A stretch of DNA of 64,000 nucleotides from Limnanthes douglasii subsp. nivea (taxonomy: Eukaryota; Streptophyta; Magnoliopsida; Brassicales; Limnanthaceae), in the NCBI GenBank assembly GCA_036936605.1, contig JAUPFV010000002.1, positions 216,869,046 through 216,933,045 of the forward strand, given 5' to 3'. Positions 56,611 to 64,000 of the stretch are shown in pieces (the first letter of the stretch is position 1; every line of letters starts with the position of its first letter). A program made the position numbers and the translations under genes. The notes beneath the pieces are model-generated. The model did not search any database. It was not told where the DNA came from and worked only from the letters and a program-made list of their open reading frames with translations.

Positions 56611-57515
56611 TCTCGTTGAAATGAAGAAATAGGCTTTTTTCCTTCTATTGATAGATGTAGGATTTATATCGCTTGAAAAAACATCAACAATAGCTTTACA
56701 CATAGAAACAATAGGTTTTTGACTATACGATCCTTTTACAACCATCGATCACATTAGTCACACCACATCTCTTCCATGCATTTCATCTAACACCCTAGTT
56801 ACACTCTTAAGTCTATAACTTTGAAGAAAATAATGATAATAAAAAAATAGTTTACCTCAAATATCATTATCGTAATACAATACAAGTGCTTGTTTTTTTA
56901 TTATTCTTCCGTGACAAAACATTCACTCCCTAAGGAAGTTTCTTTCCTACTAAACATAACTATTTAAGTTTTTGGTTAATTATGCTCTTTTAGGCTGGGA
57001 CAACAAAGTCTATAGTATCAAGTTCTCGGGAAATAGTTTGTTTATCATAAATCTAATATTTTTATGCTACCTTAACACACATCTCCACTTCGTCTAGGTA
57101 AGAGTGCCATTTTGGAGCCCAAAACAAATTTATTCAACCAAAGAGCTTTTGAAAACATGGCCTTCATGTTGATCCTCTCTCAATGAGATTGACAAGTAAT
57201 TTTTCATCATGAAATATTAATATCGGTGGCAAAGAATTTTTCATGTCTCCAAATTTACCGAGTTCATGTTTAAGAATATGTTTGATGGTTTAATCATTTC
57301 GTTGAACTGTCAAGTGCTCGTTAACTTAAGTTTTAGAAAATTTGGCATGCAAAATCAATTCATGTATGGTGTTGTTCTTCCCATCTTGAAATTTATTAGA
57401 GGATTGAGCATGGTCCTTCTTTCAGATTCCGTCATGGTTAATAAAAACTGTATCATCCAAAAGAAATTCATTCAATGGAGATTATTTTTCAAAAAAAGGA
57501 GAATAACGTAGTTGA
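56611..57515. other. AT-rich stretch, no gene assigned
   Basis: Short frames only. A patch at about 57090-57170 reads like worn retroelement sequence but is not assignable. Confidence 0.4.
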
Positions 57516-58770
57516 GAAAGCGTATAATTATATTGTGCTATTAGAAAAACATAAATGGGCTTTATTCTATCGAAATTATGAAAATATTAGTACTCAACTG
57601 ATCGCCCTCGACGAGTCTAACAAGTAGTACTTACCACAAGTAGTGATACACTACCAATTGTTGTTTATACTTTAATTGTGCAATATTTTATCACTGAACT
57701 TATTAGCCTTTCTCTTATATTTTATGCCTTATCATATGAAATTTATTTTCGAAAACTCTTCAACATATTTGATTGTTGAAGTAGTTAATATTTCTTCAGA
57801 TATTGTGAAAAGTAATGCTGAAAAAACATACAACATTAAGAGTATAACTACATTGTTGATATCTTGTTCTCCTTGTAAAACTGCAGTCTGGTTGATTGCA
57901 TCTTGGAAAAACATATTTGTATTTTGTTACATTTGGTTGGATACTTAAGAGTAAAATAGTTATGAAATTACAAAAATATATTTCTGTTCTGTAATTAACA
58001 GTACAAATGGCATACCAAAGTGACTAAGAGAATATTAGAGAACATGTTGTATATATAGGTGGCTGTGGAGTTCAAGTCATGAGATCAAAGGCTTTATCAT
58101 GTTGAGTTCTCCTATAACATTAACCACAAGAGGAGTACTAGGGATAGTCCATTCATGGTGGTATATGGTTATAGTCCATGAGGTCCTATGAATCTGGTTT
58201 TCCAAGAGATAAAGTATGTTATTGTTAGGGATAAAACATGATGCCTACTGGTAGACTCGAAACAAAATTGAGTAACACTCCATTCAAACAATCTGCATAT
58301 TATCTATCTGTGGAATTCGTGTACTAGATTAACTTAAATTGGATGTGAATTAGTGTTCATGGTATAAGACGGGTTCATGGAAAACACCAATCAAGATGAG
58401 AGATTGCCTCACCATCGTTACTGGAAGGAGTTCGATTCCCTCAACTACCTAGCATGTGATAATACTTGAAATTGGATCGAATTCGTTCAATTTCCAAAAC
58501 TACTTTAGAGTAATTACTGATGAGAATTCAAGAACTGACTTAATTAGGAAAAGGCTTGACTATGAACTTGAATGCGAAGTATAGTTAGGGATTAAAACAT
58601 ACAAACTTGTTCAAAAATTTATAATTATAAGTTTGAATCATTCTAATAAATTTAATACATAGCCATCAAGAATTTAAAAAGTGTTGAATGGCAAAGTTTC
58701 TAAATTTAAATTTGATACGTAAATTATGAATGCTAAAGTTGTTAGCTTTTCTTTCATTGGATATACTTAG
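57516..58770. repeat. Old duplicated block, copy 1
   Basis: Two subsegments (57516-57760 and about 58230-58770) have diverged counterparts in the same order at 59405-59650 and about 60270-60770, for example GTAGTTGAGAAAGC and GATGAGAGATTG. The stretches between are not alike. It may be a segmental duplication or very old LTR pair. Confidence 0.6.
58118..58205 (+). pseudogene. Gypsy (chromovirus-type) integrase scrap
   Basis: Reads EFSYNINHKRSTRDSPFMVV followed by YGYSP and, after a stop, GPMNL, the AEFSYN....STG.SPF..VYG..P segment of chromovirus-type integrases. It differs from the Tat version (WAYRTT......PFSLVYGMD) in this window, so it is a separate family. Confidence 0.8.
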
Positions 58771-59404
58771 ATATAGTTTGTTCTGTAAACTTATTTTTTA
58801 AATTTATTCTTTTTGTTAATATTTTAACCACTCATTTTAATTCTCTGAGATCAAACATGGTTTTCTCCATATAATTTGCTGGTTTGGGGATTCTATACCA
58901 GCACTTTAATCCGGAAGATTACAGGAATGATACAGAACTGCCTAAGTAAGACAATGAAGGAATGGTATAGATAGATTACAAAGTTTTTCAATTTTAAAGA
59001 TTTAATAACTTTTGTTTTTTAGTTCACTCACAAAGTAGGTTCGACTGAACTAAACCACCTTCAGTTGAAGGTCTTTATCAACTAAACTACCTAGTTTAAC
59101 TGACATTTTAGCATCAGTCTTATTTTCTTCGATTGATTGGTTCGGTTTAAAACCTGGTTTAAGTTAGACAAATTTATTCCCTTTCGAAAGTTATCTACCA
59201 AAACCATCCATATATATCACAAATTTATATGGGTTTGGTTTGGTTTTGGCCGACCAGTTTGATTTGTTTCGGTTTTTGCTTATGTGTAGGTAAATACAAT
59301 TTTCGTATGTTATGTTTTGTCTTGGTAATTTTTTTTCATTTTATCATTGGATATCAATACCTAAGCCCGCTGTTAATGTAAATTTGAGTGCGAATTATTT
59401 TCAA
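58771..59404. other. AT-rich spacer between the duplicated blocks
   Basis: Contains low-complexity GGTTTGGTTTGG-type sequence around 59220-59275. No gene seen. Confidence 0.4.
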
Positions 59405-60770
59405 CCAGGGAAGAATAATGTAGTTGAGAAAGCCTAAAATTATCCTGCGCTTTAGACAAACACAAATGAACTTTTTTCTAACACTCAGGAATTGGAAGAA
59501 ATCAGTACTAAATCTGACTACTCTCGACGAGCGCAACAAGTTTATGCCATATTATACGTAATTTATTATTTTCTATGTAACATTTTATCAGTGAACTTAT
59601 TATCATTTTTCTTAAAGTTTATGCCATATCATAGGTAATTTATTTTTGAAGACACCATGTCGATTTTGTTTTGTAATATAGTGTTCTTTTTGTACTATTA
59701 CAAGTTGAGTGTGAAATTACGTTCTAATAAATTGCATAAACATTTTTTGTTTGAAATCAAGAAAAAGAGTTTGTTTGGAAACTTACCGTAAAAAGACACA
59801 CATTCATCAGAACAAAATACAACAATTGGAAAATGAAACACGAAATAAAATAATTTCATCGCGAAAACCTGATTTCGTAGTTGATTTGTGATGATTGACT
59901 TCAGAATTCACAGAAATTTGTATAATTTTTTTGTAATTTAAAAGATTTTAGAGTTTAAATTTAAAAGAAAAAATTTCCGAATAAAAGTAAAAGTAAAAAA
60001 AAAAAGATTTGTGCTTTTATAGTCGAAACATATCTTTTTTGTAGTTTTATATAATATATTGATATTGATAAACTTTAAAATTCAAATTGTTAATAGTTTT
60101 AATATTTATTAAATTGTTATTGATAATTTATCCTCAATATTTTGTTATCTCAAAGAAAATCCGGCCAGAAATGATTTGTAGCCCGTTTTTAAGATCCCTC
60201 CAAACCTTGATGATACTATCTTTTCAGAAAGAATGAACGGTTATCCTTCTATAAATAAAACATAATTCTGACAATAATACCGAAACACAATTGAGTCATA
60301 CTCTATTCAATCAATCTACTATCCATGAATATCTACTATCCATGACAATTAAGGTATGTTCTTCTACCGGATTAACTTATATGGGATGTGAATTAATGTT
60401 TTCGCGTTTTTTTAACGCGAATGAAGATGAGAGATTGAGTCACCATCGTCACCCGAAAGATTTCGATTCCCTCTACTACTTAGCAGGTTAGAATATTTGA
60501 AAATGGATGAAATTTTCTAAAATTCTGAAAATTCTTTAGTGATTAGGATTCAAGAACTGATTTAAGTTGGGAAAAGCTTGACCTCTTGCTTGAATTCGGA
60601 CTGTAGTAGTTAGGGATCACCGGCTTATTTGAGATTATTAATGTCTTTATAATCTTTAAGTTTGAATCACTCTAATAAATTTAAGTCGAGTTTTATTTTA
60701 CAACCTGATAATCTGTAAATTATGAGTGCTAAATTTGTTAGCTTATCTTAGTTCATGGATATACTAAAGA
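59405..60770. repeat. Old duplicated block, copy 2
   Basis: Partner of 57516-58770, offset about 1.9-2.0 kb. It lacks the integrase scrap found in copy 1. Confidence 0.6.
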
Positions 60771-61399
60771 CAAAATAGGAAGCAAGAGGATAGATACATT
60801 ACAGATATTTGTGCATGTTGCAACCGGTTTTAACATGAACCCTCTTCGTAGCAATCTAGGTGACTTGGTTTTTCAATCTTATTTTAGGACTATTGACTCA
60901 GTAAAGTAAGAATTAATGTCTTCTCTGGGTTTGTTGCGTTTGTGATCTGATCTTGATAATTTATAGTAATAGAAGGCATGATTTAATTTAAACAAGAAAA
61001 AACAGATGTCAAACAGATCTAGGCAGGCTTTCAAAGGATGAACAATGAGTTTGGATCCTTGGTTTTGATGAACGAGAATAAATCTGGGTTTTGGAAGAAA
61101 TTAGGTTAGGCTTTTGGAAGAAAGTACAAGAAAGAATGAAAAACCGATATTATTCTTCTATTCACAATGTTTCAAATACATAACAATATATACACCTCTA
61201 TATGTATATATATAAATTATTATGATTTTTACAACAATCTAAACCTAAAAAGCAAAACTCATTAAAAACTACTCATGTGTAATACCAAGTCCGATCATAA
61301 CCCGAGAAGAACCATTTGAGAAGTCAAACCATAACCATGACTGTGAACAAAGGGTCGTTATTCATAGAATATGCAAAACCTATAACAAACTAATGGAAA
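60771..61399. other. Possible LTR remains upstream of element F
   Basis: AT-rich with TATATACACC and TATATGTATATATATA stretches at 61180-61215. No second copy in the window, so LTR status is not shown. Confidence 0.35.
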
Positions 61400-64000
61400 A
61401 ATAAGTAACAAGCTAAGTAAGCTTGATGCGCATAGTACATTTAATTATGAGTTTGAAGGCTCATGAAATTGACAAAAATAGAAGATCCGATCCAAATTTC
61501 CCATGGGTATAAATAACTCAACCAACAACATTAAATGGGTTGGAGTTTATCCAAAATATTAAATACAAGCAAACAACTTCTTTCTCTCCATACTCTTTAC
61601 CAAAAACTTAATACCGAATAACCGGAATATCTTCCACATTTACCACTCAATTACATTTCATCATCACCAGATTGATGACCATAGTGAGAGGCGTAAGGTT
61701 CCTGAATAGGTATATTCAAAACCATAGTTGCAGATCGTACCTCAATGGTGGATTCAACTTCGGAATTGTTTGAGGCATGGATCTCGATATGCAAGAAATC
61801 CTCCTCTTGACAACGAGGGAATAAGAGGTGAAAATGAGAATGTTACTATTTCACATGTCGATAACCATATAGAGGAAATGTAGTTCATGCAAGACGAGTG
61901 TGATCAGTTGAGGGCTAAAATTGATGCTTTAGGGCCCAATGGTAATCTGAAATAGAATTAAAAGGGAAGCTCACTGCGGGATGTGTTGTTACAGACGAGC
62001 CGAGTAACAACCCGAGACAGGATGAAAGTGATCAATCTTCAAAGGCCCACATAAGTTCAACAAAATAACATAAGGCTAAACAATTCATGAACACATCAGA
62101 TTCTGTTGAAAAGTAAGCCACAGGGTCTGATTCAGATAATTCTTTTTTTTCTTCCAGTAATTACCACGACCGTTAAAAGAAGAAAGAAAGGCTAACCAAG
62201 AAACATTCTAAGAAGGGGAATATGAAAGGCAAAGAGAAAAATAAAAAAAACCCAAGGGAAATTAAAATGATCAACATACCATGAAATTGATCATCTGTTA
62301 AGTGATCAGTTAGTTATCCAATCTGAACCAAGTATCTTTGCCATTCCTGCTAAAGACCATATGTTCAGCCGTAGCTATAACTGAAAACAGTCACCTTTGT
62401 CTTCAAAGATTCTCTCTGGACGTTTTTCCAGGCGGTTTAATAGTTTTATAATCGAAAAATACGATGGTAGTAAAGACCTTGATAATCACCTTGAGCAGTT
62501 CAAAAATTTCATGATGAAGTTAGATGATGATGATAAGCTGTTATGCTAGGCTTTCTTGCAAAATTTTAAAGGGAGTACTTCAAATTGGTATAATAGTTTA
62601 CCACATTGGTCTATTAAAAGCTTCAATGTGTTTTGGATGGATTTCAGGAGGCAATTTATGGGAAGTAAAGAGCTTAAATGGAATGCTGACACTATAATTG
62701 ACTTTGCACAAGAACCGAGTGAAACCTTAAAAGACTACATCATCAGTTTTGTAAATAGAAAGAATGGATTAGGTGATTGTTTTGAGCAAGTAGCCGTTGC
62801 CTCATTAAGGCAGGGTTTAATGCCTGGTGAGTTGGCTGATTCGGTAATTCAGAAAAAAACAATGACGTGGGAGGATTATTGAATCAGGTCGGAAAGCAAA
62901 TCACAGTGTAAGAAACCAAATTTTTTAGAATACCGTGCCAGTTCCAACAACTTCAATTCCTCAAGCTAGTACTCAATCCCAGGCCACAGTCAATTAATGA
63001 TCTAAATACTCCCGATAAGGTTCATATCGGCCTAGACAAAATCAATCAAATAAGGGCCAACCGTCTAGAAGAAGAATGAGTGAGTGGGTCCAACCCCGAA
63101 TGGTTTGCTGAATTAAATGAGAATGTGTCCAGCATTTATAACATAACTAAGAATGTTGTGCATTTCCGAAGATCAACACAAATTTAATCTCGAAGGGAAA
63201 ACTGGAATACTCGTATCTATAAATATCATAACGACGTGGGTCATGATACTCAATATTGCATTGCCCTGAAACAAGAAGTACAAACTTTTATTGAAATAGG
63301 AAAGTTGTTTGCTTTTATTAAAAACAAGGAGGCAACATGCAAGTTAACATTCATTGCCACCCTAGTGCAAACAACAACACCAACAACATCACTAAATGTT
63401 CCCGGGTAGAGTATGAGGGAATCTTGACAAGAATACGCTACGATGATTGTTGAGAGATTTGATGTAAATCTGTAGTATTTAGAACCTGATCCAGATTGGA
63501 ACCAAGTTGGGGTGATAGTATACTTCCTTGAATATTTAAATTTTTTTGGGGGAGATACCATGACTGCATCCTCAAGTTGCTCATGAAAAAGATATGTAGA
63601 CAACCTCACTACTCAGTTAGAATGGAAAATGTCTACACATCTTTATCATGGACGGAATCCATTCATTGTCTTTGATGAAGGTAACCTGAGAAATATTACA
63701 GGCCCAAATGAAGATGATGTGGTAATATGAGCATCCATTGAGGGCAATGACATACGTCGAATCCTGATTGTTACAGAGAAATCGACAAATATTCTATTTC
63801 TATCAACCTACAAGCAAATTAAGAATCTCTTAATCATCCAACGTTCGAATAAGAGCATTGTAGGATTTACTGGTAATTCAGCAGATGTGAATAGGGAGTT
63901 TGAATGAGAGGTCTTATTAGGAAAAAGTTCATATAAGAAGTTAGTAAGAGTTCTATTTGTAGTAGTTGATTAATCAATGTTTTACAATATATATTTGGTA
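61400..64000 (+). pseudogene. Tat gypsy leader, gag and protease relic (element F)
   Basis: Leader at about 61430-61680 matches that of element E. Gag at 62450-62890: YDGSKDLDNHLEQFKNFMMK, GSTSNWYNSLPHWSIKSFNV, FMGSKELKWNADTI, LRQGLMPGELAD. The knuckle remnant is at 63215-63310 (YKYHNDVGHDTQYCIALKQE, first Cys lost). The protease region is 63640-63970 (NLRNITGPNEDDVVI, KSIVGFTGNSADVNREFE, LFVVVD), where the active-site DTGSS has become TEKS. Multiple stops and shifts. Orientation is +, opposite to B and C. It continues past the window. Confidence 0.85.

Noticed and set aside
57676..57948. 90-codon plus-strand frame
   Set aside because: AT-rich chance frame in the old duplicated block; the matching region of copy 2 does not conserve it.
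1..64000. tRNA, rRNA and snoRNA genes
   Set aside because: No cloverleaf or conserved rRNA segment noticed on reading; the only tRNA-like matches are the retroelement primer sites. A covariance-model scan could not be run.

Overview
The window is a repeat-dense piece of a eudicot plant nuclear genome. It is AT-rich, has spliced genes with GT-AG introns, and is filled with plant-type retroelements. The one clearly intact host gene is a three-exon FRIGIDA-like gene of the FRL4A type (ATG 24947, stop 27675, + strand). Other host-derived sequence is broken: an AIG1/IAN-type GTPase relic (about 56060-56610, -) and an unrecognised coding relic (54612-55075, -) that abuts a retrotransposon LTR.

Layout. 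1-5623: 3' half of a Ty3/gypsy element of the Tat lineage (element A), with pol on + and an extra antisense ORF (aORF) on -. 6550-8840: a rearranged relative in the opposite orientation (element D). 8838-10474: a large inverted-repeat element with ~570 bp arms. 11346-16190: a decayed Ty1/copia element with recognisable LTRs. 16496-17510: an inverted-repeat element filled with a ~25 bp minisatellite. 17855-18560: a TRIM-like mini-retrotransposon. 18711-24605: a nearly complete L1-type LINE on -, bounded by a 15-17 bp target-site duplication and ending 341 bp before the FRL4A-like ATG. 24606-27675: promoter and gene, with a Harbinger-type MITE in intron 2. 32070-33725: Tat gag relic (element E). 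33726-54611: Tat element B, split by the younger Tat element C (38304-48681; TSD GTTAT; LTRs about 98.6% identical against about 95% for B). 54612-61400: degraded intergenic DNA with host relics, an integrase scrap and old duplications. 61400-64000: another Tat gag-protease relic (element F).

The most interesting pattern is in elements A, B and C. Each carries, between pol and the 3' LTR and on the opposite strand to gag-pol, the same accessory gene: an N-terminal R/K-rich tract, a Transposase_28-like domain, one phase-1 GT-AG intron at the same site, a long coiled coil and an acidic tail. A consensus TATAAAT box lies upstream of each ATG. The gene therefore looks like a spliced transcription unit driven by its own antisense promoter. 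Between the convergent ends of pol and the aORF, each element holds a different tandem repeat. B and C also share an in-frame UAG-CAA-U stop between protease and reverse transcriptase, a readthrough-like context. Most other nonsense codons in B and C are C-to-T type changes, as expected for methylated, silenced elements.

Boundaries of LTRs, TSDs and exons were read by eye. Identification of protein families rests on motif recognition, not on database searches.
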